Assembly (NCBI RefSeq): GCF_000725805.1
Contig: NZ_JOFT01000017.1
Coordinates: 310,001 to 374,000 of the forward strand
Reading direction: 5' to 3'
Origin: Streptomyces xanthophaeus
GTDB lineage: Bacteria > Actinomycetota > Actinomycetes > Streptomycetales > Streptomycetaceae
DNA length: 64,000 bases
A model generated the notes under the pieces. That model made no database searches. It saw nothing but the letters and a program-made list of their open reading frames with translations, and had not been told where the DNA came from. Below, one piece after another: positions 16,683 through 24,796 of this stretch. How positions within the stretch are numbered: the stretch's first letter is position 1; the number at the start of each line of letters is the position of its first letter. The position numbers and the translations under genes were made by a program.

Positions 16683-16721
16683 AGCCCCCGCCCCCGGATC
16701 AGTCCGGACCAGGCGGGGGCT
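16683..16721 (+). terminator. Terminator after the ParB-like gene
   Basis: Stem AGCCCCCGCC / GGCGGGGGCT with an inner TCCGGA-rich loop, directly after the stop at 16661. Confidence 0.7.
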
Positions 16722-16748
16722 TCGTCAATCAACAGAAGGAGAGCACCC

Positions 16749-17249
16749 ATGGCTGTCTGGCTGATCAGGGCCGGAGGGAGCGGCGACCCGTTCCTCCCTC
16801 AGTTCCACGAGTACAACGCGGCCGTCTTCTCCTACAAGGAGGGGGAGGACATACGCGGGCTCACCAAGGAGGAGATGATCGCCCGCTTCGAGGGCAAGCC
16901 GTACCTCGACCCCGACCGCGCCGGCGAGGTCATCAGCGCCTACAACGCAGGAAGATACGCGCGGGAACTCATCAAGATCCGCGACGAGGTGAAGCGGGGC
17001 GACTACCTCTACACCTCCGTCAAGGGCAGGAAGGAGTATCTCATCGGCCGCGTCAAGAAGAACCCGTACGAGTATCACCCCGAGCACGACCGCGACCACC
17101 GCCACATCGTGCGCACCAAGTGGGCCGCTCCGGTCCTCGCCGCGGATCTCGGAGAGCTCTTCCCGTACCTGAACACCGCGCGACGCACCATCCGCATCCC
17201 CGAGCAGCAGGAGGAGCTGGCCGAGTACGCCGCGCAGCTCTTCGTCTGA
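16749..17249 (+). CDS. PUA/EVE-like single-domain protein (Mrr N-terminal-like)
   Basis: A 166-aa protein that opens MAVWLIRAGGSGD and continues through a small mixed alpha/beta domain with KRGDYLYTSVKGRKEYLIGRV and HIVRTKWAAPVLAADL. The order (WLIRAG, a hydrophobic strand, K/R-G-D, an L-I-G-R strand, then the H/R-V-x-W motif) resembles the N-terminal domain of some Mrr-type restriction proteins and the PUA/EVE fold. Those folds read modified bases or RNA. No nuclease domain is attached. ATG 16749 follows AGAAGGAGAG. Confidence 0.5.
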   Translation: MAVWLIRAGGSGDPFLPQFHEYNAAVFSYKEGEDIRGLTKEEMIARFEGKPYLDPDRAGEVISAYNAGRYARELIKIRDEVKRGDYLYTSVKGRKEYLIGRVKKNPYEYHPEHDRDHRHIVRTKWAAPVLAADLGELFPYLNTARRTIRIPEQQEELAEYAAQLFV

Positions 17250-17254
17250 CCCAT

Positions 17255-17287
17255 CCCCCGCACCGGCACCCAGCTGGCCAGCGGGGG
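17255..17287 (+). terminator. Terminator after the PUA-like gene
   Basis: CCCCCGC stem (17255-17261) pairing with GCGGGGG (17281-17287), just after the stop at 17249. Confidence 0.5.
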
Positions 17288-17351
17288 CTTGTCGTCAGCG
17301 GCCCTCGCCCACAGCCGGCGGGGGCCTTCTGCGTTTCCGGGCGGACCTTGG

Positions 17352-17771
17352 TCATCCGGCGATCTGGCGAATCTGCGAAGACACCTCTTCCGTGAGACGA
17401 CGAAGCGTCGCCGCAAGATCCATCAGGTCCTCCGCGGAGACACGTTCCAGCTTGTCGGGACCACCCTTCCTCCCAGTGCGGAAAGTGAAGATGGAGGGAC
17501 CCTCTTCGGTATCGTTGAGCAGCCACGCGCCGTGGACGTACTGATGTCTGCGATCAAACGCCTCCTCGCACTCGTCGAGAATCTTGCACCCGGCCGCGGA
17601 CGCGAGCTTCTTGCTATCCGCGATGTTCGTCCCGACCGCCGCACCCTTCACCGGGCCGTCCCAGGGCTTACCGGTGAGTTGCGCCGTCAGCACCCCGATC
17701 GCGTGCTCCAGGTGGCAGCTCTCAAAGACCGTCTTGCCCAGCAGCAGGAACAGCTCATCTTCATTAGTCAT
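17352..17771 (-). CDS. Hypothetical HEPN-like protein
   Basis: A 139-aa mostly helical protein. It contains ECEEAFDRRHQYVHGAW, which fits the R-x4-H signature of HEPN ribonuclease domains (R75, H80). HEPN proteins act as RNA-cleaving toxins or defence effectors, but a short helical protein with this motif may also be non-catalytic. It is transcribed against its neighbours. No nucleotidyltransferase antitoxin lies nearby. Confidence 0.5.
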   Translation of the reverse strand: MTNEDELFLLLGKTVFESCHLEHAIGVLTAQLTGKPWDGPVKGAAVGTNIADSKKLASAAGCKILDECEEAFDRRHQYVHGAWLLNDTEEGPSIFTFRTGRKGGPDKLERVSAEDLMDLAATLRRLTEEVSSQIRQIAG

Positions 17772-17964
17772 CCCGCGAGGGTACGAACGCCGGCTGCTGG
17801 GCGCCAGGAAGAATTCGGGTCGCCGTCGGCTTGCGGAACGTCGCCTGAACTCTCCGGGCCAGCGGGGGCTTCCGGGTTCTGAGATCCCTTGGCCAAGGGC
17901 CGCCGCCTGCCTGCTCCCGGCGGTACCGTCGCGTCAGAAGCGGTCGCAGATCGGGGTGGTGGAT

Positions 17965-19200
17965 GTGAGCGGGTACATCGAGGAGCAAGAGCGGATCGGG
18001 CAGCGGGTCCGGCGACAGCGGCTCTCCGTGGGAATGACCCAGGCCGACCTCGCCGCCGCGCTCGGCCGGACGCAGGGATGGGTGTCCAAGCTGGAGAAGG
18101 GCCGGATCGAGCTGGACCGGGCCGGGCTGATCAACGCCGTGGCCGCCGCCCTGCATTGCCACCCGAACACCTTGATCGAGCGCCCGTACACGGGCGGCGG
18201 CGCCGAGACCAAGTGGCAGGTGTCCGCGGCCTCCATCCTGCGCGAGCTGCGCCGCTACGACCTGGCCCCCGTGTTCGACGGCACCCCGCGCCCGTCCGAG
18301 GTGCTGTGGCACGACATGAAGCGCCTGCTGCGCCTTCGCGACGCGGCGGCGAACGGCGCCGTCTTGAGCGAGCTGCCGGACATGCTGCGCGAGGCCCGCG
18401 CCCTCGCCGAGGTCTCCACCGGCCACGAACGCGAAGAGGCGTTCGCGATCTACGCGGTGGCCTGCAAGTTCGCACACACTGCCGCCCACGCCCTCGGGCA
18501 TCCCGAGCTGGTCGCCATGGCCTGCGAGCGGGCCACGTGGTCAGCGCAGTTCTCCGGCGACCCGGTGATGCCCGCGATGGCGCTGTGGATGCGGATGTGG
18601 GACACGTGGGCCTCGGCCGACTGGGACGACGCGCTCGCCCTGGGGGACAAGGCCCTCGCCGGCATCGAGGCGGAGTACGAATCCGGTGACCCGCTCGCCC
18701 TGCGCATGTGGGGCGCCCTCCACCTTCGAGCCGCGATCTCGTGCGCACGGAGCGGGAACGCGGCCGGGTCGGACGAGCGCCTGGCCCTGGCCCGCACGGC
18801 GGGTGAGCGGGTCAACGCCTACGTGGGGCCCGAGATCCATGACCGGCACTCGGTCACGTTCAGCCTCGGCAACGTCATCATCCACAGCGTCAGCGCCGCC
18901 CTGGAGATGAGCGACCAGACGAAGGCGCTCCGGCTCAACCGCGAGGCGGACCCGGCGCACATCGCGGTCCTGCCGAACTCCCGGCTCGGGCACCACCACA
19001 TGGACCTCGCCCGCGCGTGGCTGTGGGACGGCAACCGGGACCAGGCCCTGACCGAGTTGGAGACCGCCGAGCGCATCGCCCCGCAGCTGGTCCGCAACCA
19101 TCCCGTTGCGCGGGCGACTCTGCGGAAGATCGTCTACGCCGAGCGGGTCGCCACTCGGCAGCGGCTGCGGGGTATGACTGGACGTTTTTCGCTGGACTGA
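17965..19200 (+). CDS. XRE-family regulator with TPR-like C-terminal region
   Basis: About 411 aa. The N-terminal helix-turn-helix (RIGQRVRRQRLSVGMTQADL through GRTQGWVSKLEKGR) is followed by a long helical TPR-like domain. This is the common Streptomyces XRE/tetratricopeptide type that often sits at the head of secondary-metabolite or RiPP loci. The GTG at 17965 is chosen; GTGs at 17956 and 17959 are equally open. It is the first gene of the putative RiPP locus and is a candidate for its control, possibly by peptide sensing (inference). Confidence 0.8.
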   Translation: MSGYIEEQERIGQRVRRQRLSVGMTQADLAAALGRTQGWVSKLEKGRIELDRAGLINAVAAALHCHPNTLIERPYTGGGAETKWQVSAASILRELRRYDLAPVFDGTPRPSEVLWHDMKRLLRLRDAAANGAVLSELPDMLREARALAEVSTGHEREEAFAIYAVACKFAHTAAHALGHPELVAMACERATWSAQFSGDPVMPAMALWMRMWDTWASADWDDALALGDKALAGIEAEYESGDPLALRMWGALHLRAAISCARSGNAAGSDERLALARTAGERVNAYVGPEIHDRHSVTFSLGNVIIHSVSAALEMSDQTKALRLNREADPAHIAVLPNSRLGHHHMDLARAWLWDGNRDQALTELETAERIAPQLVRNHPVARATLRKIVYAERVATRQRLRGMTGRFSLD

Positions 19201-19258
19201 TCTGCGGGTATTCCACGGATTCATATTTGGGCGTAGCGGGCCGCCTACGGTCCGCTAC

Positions 19259-19675
19259 ATGACCTCTACGCGTCGCACTGACCATGACCGCGTACGACAG
19301 CAGGCGGACGATCTTGACCCCCGCTGGCCCCTGCGCGGCGATCTCGCATACGACACCGCCACCTCCCGCACCGGGGTGGTCATAGACGTCCCTGCGGACA
19401 CCGCGACCACCTTCTACCGCCTGACCCCCGAGGGCGGCGGCGAGGAGGGCTGGAACGCTTCCCTGGACACGCTGATGCCCGCCGAGGACGCCCCCCGCCC
19501 GCTCCCGTGCAGGACCCCCGGCGGCGCGGCGCAGGACGAACCCGAATTCGCGCCCTGGGACGACGCCTTCGGCAGCCCCGACCCCAGCCCCAGCCTTCAG
19601 GCTCGCGCCGAGTGCGGCATGCAGCGATTTCTGAAGTCTGCCGGCGAAGGTGCCGGAGAGGACGATGCCACGTGA
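19259..19675 (+). CDS. Hypothetical protein, small beta-type N-terminal domain
   Basis: A 138-aa protein. Residues 20-75 (DPRWPLRGDLAYDTATSRTG, VVIDVPADTATTFYRLTPEG) look like a small beta-barrel module found beside XRE regulators in Streptomyces. The rest is acidic and probably disordered. It overlaps the next gene as GTGA. The R/T-PEGGG-x-E-W pattern is shared with the downstream 69-aa protein, so the two may be related. Function unknown. Confidence 0.65.
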   Translation: MTSTRRTDHDRVRQQADDLDPRWPLRGDLAYDTATSRTGVVIDVPADTATTFYRLTPEGGGEEGWNASLDTLMPAEDAPRPLPCRTPGGAAQDEPEFAPWDDAFGSPDPSPSLQARAECGMQRFLKSAGEGAGEDDAT

Positions 19676-19881
19676 ACAGGCTGCCCGACTGGCTGCATGA
19701 GGGCGCCCGAGTCTTCGACCCCGCGAAGGACAGCGAGGCGATCATCCAATTTATCGGCGAGCATGAGGATTCGGCCACCCGAATCGTCGTCCCTTGCGCC
19801 GTGTTCCTGCGCCCCGAGGGCGGCGGCAAGGAGTGGATCGTGCCGGACTATCAGGCCCTGCGCCAGGCGGACCCCCGATGA
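19672..19881 (+). CDS. Hypothetical 69-aa protein
   Basis: GTG at 19672 overlaps the upstream stop; the product starts VNRLPDWLHEGARVFDPAKD and ends with LRPEGGGKEWIVPDYQAL, echoing the EGGG-E-W motif of the preceding protein. It overlaps the next small gene as ATGA, so three genes form one translationally coupled string. Function unknown. Confidence 0.6.
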   Translation: MNRLPDWLHEGARVFDPAKDSEAIIQFIGEHEDSATRIVVPCAVFLRPEGGGKEWIVPDYQALRQADPR

Positions 19882-20048
19882 CTGACCGGAGCCACTTACC
19901 TGATCCCGGCCGGGGGATGATCGGCGCCCTCCTCGCGATCGGCCTTGCCGGTCCCGCCGTCGTCCTCAGCGGTCACGGCCTCGACCTGGCCGAGTCGGTG
20001 AGCGCGCCCCCTCCGGCCACCGCGCCGGACGTCGAACCGCCGTCGTAG
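19878..20048 (+). CDS. Small single-pass membrane protein
   Basis: A 56-aa frame starting MTDRSHLPDPGRGMIGALLA, with one hydrophobic helix (MIGALLAIGLAGPAVVLSG) and a short Pro/Ala tail. The start overlaps the upstream stop as ATGA. The position just before the radical SAM gene suggests it belongs to the same transcript; no function can be assigned. Confidence 0.55.
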   Translation: MTDRSHLPDPGRGMIGALLAIGLAGPAVVLSGHGLDLAESVSAPPPATAPDVEPPS

Positions 20049-20215
20049 GCGGCCCCCGAGCTCCCCGCCCCGGTGGTCTCGCAGGCACCACCCGGGCGGG
20101 GGCCTACCTCCGCCCGCCCCTTCCCGCGCAGCGGGCGGAGCACGGCGCCGGGGGTTCCGTCCCCACGGTCCCCGGCGCCATCCACGCACCACTCGTTCAA
20201 GTCGAGAGGAGCACG

Positions 20216-21346
20216 ATGCACAGCGCCTTACGGCTCGCGACCGCCCCCCGGTCCGTGATCATGCAGCCGACCACCCAGTGCCTCCCCATGGACTGCACCT
20301 ACTGCTACCTGCCATTCCGGAAAATGAAGCACCTGATGCCAGCGGCCGTCGCCGCGGCCGTCGCCGCGGCCGTCGCCGCGGCCGTCAACCCCTGGGCAGC
20401 CGACGATCCGGCGTTCGAGGTCGTGTGGCACGGCGGCGAACCCCTGGCCACCGGCCGCGAGCACCTGGCCGCCCTCATGGCCCCCTTCAAGGGCGTGAAG
20501 CACTCCGTGCAAACGAACGCCGCACTCATTGATGACGCATGGTGCGAGTTCCTGCTGGAGCACAACGTGCATGTGGGCGTCAGCATCGACGGCCCCGAGG
20601 ACATGAACACCCACCGCGTCACCCTCGCCGGCCACCCCGGATTCCGTGTGACCCTGCGCGGTATCGAACGCCTGGGCAGCCGCGGCATCCCGTACTCCGC
20701 CATCGCTGTCGTCTCCGACCCGGCCCCGGAGAACGCGGCACGCTTCTACGAGTTCTTCGCCGACCTGGGCGTGACCACCCTCGGCGTCAACGTCGAAGAG
20801 GAGGAAGGCGTCAACCTCGGCTCCAAGGCCGCCGACCCTGTGCAGGCGGCGGAGTTCTGGGCGGCCCTCGCCGACGCCTGGCGAGCCAACCCCGTCATCC
20901 GCCTGCGCGAAGTGCAGCGGGTCCTCAATTTCGCCGGGGCCGTCCTCCGTGGACACGAGACGGCCCCACTGCCCGCGGCCTCGCCGTGGGATCCGCTGCC
21001 GACGGTCGCCTACGACGGCGGAGTGGTCATGCTCTCCCCTGAGCTGGCCGGGTTCACCGATCCCCGGTTCGGCGACTTCACCACCGGCAACGTCCTGCGG
21101 ACTGGCCTGGACGTCCTCGTCACCGAAGCCGAGCAGCGCACGCCATGGATCACCGAATTCTGGGACGGCGTAGACGCCTGCCGCGCCACCTGCCCCGCCT
21201 TCGCGTTCTGCGGCGGCGCGCACCCCGCGAACCGGTACTTCGAGCACGACGGCCGATTCGACGGGACCAGGACCAGGTACTGCACGACCTCGAAAATCGC
21301 CCTACTCGAAGGAGTCACGCGACATGTCCGCGAACACGCACACTGA
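20216..21346 (+). CDS. amcB: Radical SAM/SPASM cyclophane-forming peptide maturase (AmcB-like)
   Basis: A 376-aa enzyme predicted to cross-link aromatic residues of the adjacent precursor. The radical SAM cluster motif is CLPMDCTYC (C22, C27, C30), i.e. C-x4-C-x2-C rather than the usual C-x3-C-x2-C. VVWHGGEPL and VSIDGPEDMN are the SAM-binding and barrel motifs. A C-terminal SPASM-like region (CRATCPAFAFCGG then RYC) supplies auxiliary cluster ligands. Between residues 42 and 57 an in-frame 12-bp tandem repeat encodes Ala-Ala-Val-Ala units. Adjacency to the precursor, whose start lies inside the 3' end of this gene, supports the AmcB assignment, which is by recognition only. Confidence 0.8.
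   Translation: MHSALRLATAPRSVIMQPTTQCLPMDCTYCYLPFRKMKHLMPAAVAAAVAAAVAAAVNPWAADDPAFEVVWHGGEPLATGREHLAALMAPFKGVKHSVQTNAALIDDAWCEFLLEHNVHVGVSIDGPEDMNTHRVTLAGHPGFRVTLRGIERLGSRGIPYSAIAVVSDPAPENAARFYEFFADLGVTTLGVNVEEEEGVNLGSKAADPVQAAEFWAALADAWRANPVIRLREVQRVLNFAGAVLRGHETAPLPAASPWDPLPTVAYDGGVVMLSPELAGFTDPRFGDFTTGNVLRTGLDVLVTEAEQRTPWITEFWDGVDACRATCPAFAFCGGAHPANRYFEHDGRFDGTRTRYCTTSKIALLEGVTRHVREHAH
20342..20386. repeat. 12-bp in-frame tandem repeat in the radical SAM gene
   Basis: Three perfect GCGGCCGTCGCC units plus a partial fourth. Each unit adds four residues (AAVA) to a helix right after the iron-sulfur motif; copy number changes would keep the frame. Confidence 0.85.
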
Positions 21347-21563
21347 CGCCACCTCGCTCGTGATGGACTCGGCGGAGGGATTCCGATCCCTGCTGGAGGC
21401 CGCCGGCTCCACGTCTGTCGCCCGCTGGGACAACGACTGGAGCAACCACGAGTTCGACAACCAGATCACGGCCGCGGCCACCTTCGACAACCGGCCCACC
21501 TGGGACAACCCGCAGCCCACGTTCGACAACCGGCCCACCTGGGACAACTGGAAGAACAAGTAG
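21324..21563 (+). CDS. amcA: AmcA-like multi-cyclophane RiPP precursor
   Basis: A 79-aa peptide. The first about 34 residues (ending AEGFRSLLEAAGSTSVA) look like the leader. The core carries eight aromatic-X-Asn triads in order: WDN, WSN, FDN, FDN, WDN, FDN, WDN, WKN. Three-residue cyclophane (triceptide) enzymes join the aromatic ring to the beta carbon of the third residue, so up to eight rings are possible. The gene overlaps the maturase by 23 bases. The core is built from a duplicated 27-bp unit. The cleavage site and any peptidase are not evident here. Confidence 0.8.
   Translation: MSANTHTDATSLVMDSAEGFRSLLEAAGSTSVARWDNDWSNHEFDNQITAAATFDNRPTWDNPQPTFDNRPTWDNWKNK
21483..21548. repeat. Perfect 27-bp direct repeat in the precursor core
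   Basis: 21483-21509 and 21522-21548 are identical and each encodes FDNRPTWDN. The core has expanded by duplication of a two-ring unit. Confidence 0.9.
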
Positions 21564-21623
21564 CCCGTCGGGGCGGCCCTCCACGCCGAGGGTCGCCCCG
21601 GAACCACCTTGGAGGAGCACAGC

Positions 21624-22298
21624 ATGGCCACCCGCACCTTCGGCCGCGTCGCCGTCACCCTGCCCGGCCTGGACGAGCCCGGCCTGTACGTGTCCGCCGT
21701 TGACGGCCTCGACAGCCCGCGCGGCATCGTGCAGGACTTCACCTTCGGTGAGGCTGATCTGCGGTCGCTCGACCTCGCGGACACCCAGCTCATCACCGGC
21801 CGCATCACGGGCCTGCGGTCCAAGCGGACGGAGTTCGAGGCGTTGAACCTGCACGGCGTGGAGATCACGAACTGCGACCTCGGGGCGGTCCGCTGGACGG
21901 AGAGCAAGCTCACCCGCGTACACCTGCGGGACTGCAAGCTCATGGGTGCCGCCCTTGACGGCCTAGTGCTCGATGACGTCCTTTTCGAGGGCTGCAAGCT
22001 GGACTTCGCCACCTTCGAGAAGGTCCGCGCCACTGGCCCCGTCGCGTTCATCGGCTGTGTCCTGACCGAGGCCACGTTCACCGACTGCGATCTGTCCGAC
22101 GCGGTGTTCACGGACTGCACGCTCCGGCTTACCGAGTTCGGCGCCGGCCGCTACCGGGACACCGATTTCCGCGAGAACGACCTCTCCGCGATCCGCGGCG
22201 TCGCCAACCTCGCCAAGGTCCGCATCGACCACGGCCAGCAAGCCGACCTCGCCGAGGCCCTCGTGAACGAACTCGACGTCGCGTTCGGCGACGACTGA
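21624..22298 (+). CDS. Pentapeptide-repeat protein
   Basis: A 224-aa protein with pentapeptide-type repeats (A/C-[D/N]-[L/F]-x-x) from about residue 35 onward, for example ADLRSLDLADTQL, NCDLGAVRW, DCKLMGAAL, ATFTDCDLSDAVFTDCTL. Pentapeptide-repeat proteins fold as a right-handed quadrilateral beta-helix; some protect gyrase, others are scaffolds. Its place right after the precursor suggests immunity, scaffolding or a second processing role; which one is unknown. ATG 21624 follows GGAGGAG. Confidence 0.8.
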   Translation: MATRTFGRVAVTLPGLDEPGLYVSAVDGLDSPRGIVQDFTFGEADLRSLDLADTQLITGRITGLRSKRTEFEALNLHGVEITNCDLGAVRWTESKLTRVHLRDCKLMGAALDGLVLDDVLFEGCKLDFATFEKVRATGPVAFIGCVLTEATFTDCDLSDAVFTDCTLRLTEFGAGRYRDTDFRENDLSAIRGVANLAKVRIDHGQQADLAEALVNELDVAFGDD

Positions 22299-22308
22299 GG
22301 AGACTCTG

Positions 22309-23022
22309 GTGCCCCTGCACTTAGCCTTCACCGACCTGGACGCCTTCCGGGCCCGTTGCGACATCTCCGGCGTCCGCACCGTCAAGGACGCACCCGCCTA
22401 CGAGGACGGCGCGGTCGTCCCGTCCGGGCTGTGGCAGCCGCTCACCGAGGAGACGGCACGCACTCTCGTGGCGCCGCCGTGGGCCCCGCCCAGCACCCTC
22501 GTGGAGATCGTCCGCCCGCCTGTCCCCAGGGGGCCGCTGGACGACCTGACGCGGGCGATGGGCGACGAGCGGGCCCAGTACCTCGGGCAGGCTCTCGCCA
22601 AGCCGGACATGCCCACCACCACCGACAACTACCAGGACGGCCGCCTGATCGGCCTCCACCTCGACAACTGGGACAAGCTCAATTACGGGCACAAAACGAC
22701 CGGCAGGCGGCGCCTCGCACTCAACCTCGGCCCCGGCACCCGCTACATCCTTCTCGGCACCCTCGACGCCCAAGCCGTCTGTCGAGCCGTTCACCCCACC
22801 GACTACACCCGCCGCTACCCCTACACCGACGACTACCGCGCCCACGTCGCCGCGGGCCACCCCGTCCGCTGCCTCCGCATCCGGATCGACCCCGGCGAGG
22901 GCTACATCGCCCCCACGGAGTACCTGCTGCACGACGGCTCCACCGAAGACCAGGACAAGCCGTCGGCCATGGCCTTCTGGCTCGGTCACTGGCACCGCGG
23001 CACCCTGCCGTCCCTCGTCTGA
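22309..23022 (+). CDS. Putative 2OG/Fe(II) oxygenase-like protein of the RiPP locus
   Basis: A 237-aa protein starting GTG 22309, 11 bases after the pentapeptide gene. The stretch LIGLHLDNWDKL has an H-x-D pair, followed by RRRLALNLGPGTRYILL and the strand-turn-strand IRIDPGEGYIAPTEYLLHDG, which resembles the double-stranded beta-helix of Fe(II)/2-oxoglutarate oxygenases. The distal His and 2OG-binding Arg cannot be placed with certainty. If correct it could hydroxylate or otherwise tailor the AmcA core. Confidence 0.5.
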   Translation: MPLHLAFTDLDAFRARCDISGVRTVKDAPAYEDGAVVPSGLWQPLTEETARTLVAPPWAPPSTLVEIVRPPVPRGPLDDLTRAMGDERAQYLGQALAKPDMPTTTDNYQDGRLIGLHLDNWDKLNYGHKTTGRRRLALNLGPGTRYILLGTLDAQAVCRAVHPTDYTRRYPYTDDYRAHVAAGHPVRCLRIRIDPGEGYIAPTEYLLHDGSTEDQDKPSAMAFWLGHWHRGTLPSLV

Positions 23023-23126
23023 TCACCGCTCCAACACACCCGGGCCCCGCCCCATCAGCATCGGGAGCGGGGCGCAGTGCTGCCCGGCTTCGGTATGGTG
23101 CTGCCCCTGCTCCTGGGAGGTACGAC

Positions 23127-23447
23127 GTGGAAGACGAACCGCTCGACCGGTGGGCCGCACGACGCCAAGGCCGCCTGCGCAAGCCCGGTGAAAAGAAGGC
23201 CATCACCCTCGGGGCCGGCCCCCAGAGAGCCGCCCATCTTGATCCGGACGCCCCACGCATGATCTTGGAGTGGGACGGCTTCGCCTGGCAGGCGCTGATG
23301 ATGGTGGAGAACTACGCGGCAGCCTGCCGTGCCCTCAGCCCGGCCTCTGAAGCCGCTCCCGCCGGCCAGCCCGAGACGACCGGCCCCATCACCGGACGCA
23401 ACCCGCAGGCACCGGGCACCGGGCGTCATCGAAAGCCCCGGCCTTGA
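23127..23447 (+). CDS. Hypothetical 106-aa protein
   Basis: GTG at 23127 preceded by GGGAGG; starts VEDEPLDRWAARRQGRLRKP. A compact segment (ILEWDGFAWQALMMVENYAA) is followed by a Pro/Thr-rich tail. It is last in the left-to-right gene string and has no recognised domain. Confidence 0.55.
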   Translation: MEDEPLDRWAARRQGRLRKPGEKKAITLGAGPQRAAHLDPDAPRMILEWDGFAWQALMMVENYAAACRALSPASEAAPAGQPETTGPITGRNPQAPGTGRHRKPRP

Positions 23448-23499
23448 ACCATGCCGACCCGCCCGCCCTCAGGGCCATCAAGAGCGAGAGCCATGCTGT

Positions 23500-24765
23500 C
23501 TACGCCGGGGCGGTCGTGCCCTCCAGAACGGTGGATGGGGCGCTCTCGCCCGAGGTGTTCACTGCCCGCACTGTGAGCTTGTACGGGCTGCTCGGCTGAT
23601 AGCCGCCTACCGTCGCCGACGTCGCTGGGGCTTGGACGACCATCTTGAGCGTGCCCGACTCGTACAACCGGAACTCCCGGACCGGCGGTGACACGGGCGT
23701 GTCCATGTTCCACGTCACGGGCACCGAGTTGGCCGTCGCCGAGGAGGAAAGTCGCAAGCTGGTCGGTTGAGCAGGCGTCGAGGTCTTCGGCAGAACGGTC
23801 ATCAGCGAGCCAGCGAAGGCCGAGTAGGAATTCCCGCCCAACTGCTCCGGCCGGACGGCCCGCACCTTCAACTCGACACGGTCGCCAGCCTTGAACGGCG
23901 AGTCGAACGACACCTTCACCGGGGCCTGGGAGTCCACAACCAGCGGCTGCGCCGCGGCGCCAAGCAGCTGATCACCCTCCATGAGACCGATCGTCGCCGA
24001 CATGCCCGGCCGCGGGTTCGAGTTCCCGTAGACCTGGTACGACGCCGCGCCGTGGGTGGCGTTGAACTCCAAATGCCAGATGCCCGGGTTGCCCGACGCC
24101 GGGTTCGGGGTGGCGCGCCCCTGCTGGAACGAGAGCGGCCCCGGCGTCGCCAGCGGTGCGAGCTGTCCGTAGGCGACCGGCGGCAGGACGCTCGGCGTCT
24201 GGATCTGGAGCACCGCGGACTTGAGCCCCACCGAGCCGTCCAGGTTGATCGGCTCCACGATGATCGCGTACGCGGTGCTCGGCTTGATCGGCGTCCAGAT
24301 CGGCAAATCTTGTGGGGCCGGCGGGGTCGGCGGCGGGGCCGGGACGTAGTAGCCGACGATCACGGTTTCCATGTCGGGCGTGGTCAACGCCAGGAACGGG
24401 ATGGTCGGCGGGACGGGGGCCGGTACAGGCTGGCCTTCCGCGGGCATGGGCAGTGATCCGATGTAGATGTTCCAGCCGCGGACTCGGGGCAGCTCGACGC
24501 CCTTCGATCCCATTCCGCCCGGGGTCGGCGTCACCGCGAGTGCACCCGCCAGCAGCTGCCAACGCAGCTGGATCTCCTTGCCGGTGGCGTAGCCGCCGGT
24601 GATGGGATCGCCCTTCATGATCCGGCGGGCGGGCGGGAGGATCGACGGTGAACCGTCGGCGGATGCCTTGTACCAAACAGGCGGGGTGGGAGCGTAAGGG
24701 GGAGTGGGAGGAGACGGCGGGGTCTCGTCCTTGACTACGGGGTCACCGAATGTCGCGCGGGTCAT
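23500..24765 (-). CDS. Fibronectin type III-like repeat protein
   Basis: A 421-aa protein: a Pro-rich N-terminus (about 1-40), a central region of beta-sandwich-like segments separated by Pro-rich linkers, and a clear FN3-like domain at the C-terminus (about 335-421, PAQPTSLRLSSSATANSVPV to YKLTVRAVNTSGES). No signal peptide. Such multi-FN3 proteins occur as phage tail or wall-binding proteins, but no other virion gene is present. Last gene of a six-gene minus-strand string (27134 to 23500). Confidence 0.6.
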   Translation of the reverse strand: MTRATFGDPVVKDETPPSPPTPPYAPTPPVWYKASADGSPSILPPARRIMKGDPITGGYATGKEIQLRWQLLAGALAVTPTPGGMGSKGVELPRVRGWNIYIGSLPMPAEGQPVPAPVPPTIPFLALTTPDMETVIVGYYVPAPPPTPPAPQDLPIWTPIKPSTAYAIIVEPINLDGSVGLKSAVLQIQTPSVLPPVAYGQLAPLATPGPLSFQQGRATPNPASGNPGIWHLEFNATHGAASYQVYGNSNPRPGMSATIGLMEGDQLLGAAAQPLVVDSQAPVKVSFDSPFKAGDRVELKVRAVRPEQLGGNSYSAFAGSLMTVLPKTSTPAQPTSLRLSSSATANSVPVTWNMDTPVSPPVREFRLYESGTLKMVVQAPATSATVGGYQPSSPYKLTVRAVNTSGESAPSTVLEGTTAPA

Positions 24766-24796
24766 CGTGGATCTCTTCTCTGTGGAGGTTCGGGGG

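Noticed and set aside
20342..21548. CRISPR-like array
   Set aside because: The repeats here are in-frame tandem coding repeats without spacers, and there are no cas genes.
23500..24765. Phage tail fibre gene showing that the element is a prophage
   Set aside because: Only FN3-like domains are visible and no other structural, lysis or terminase gene was found.
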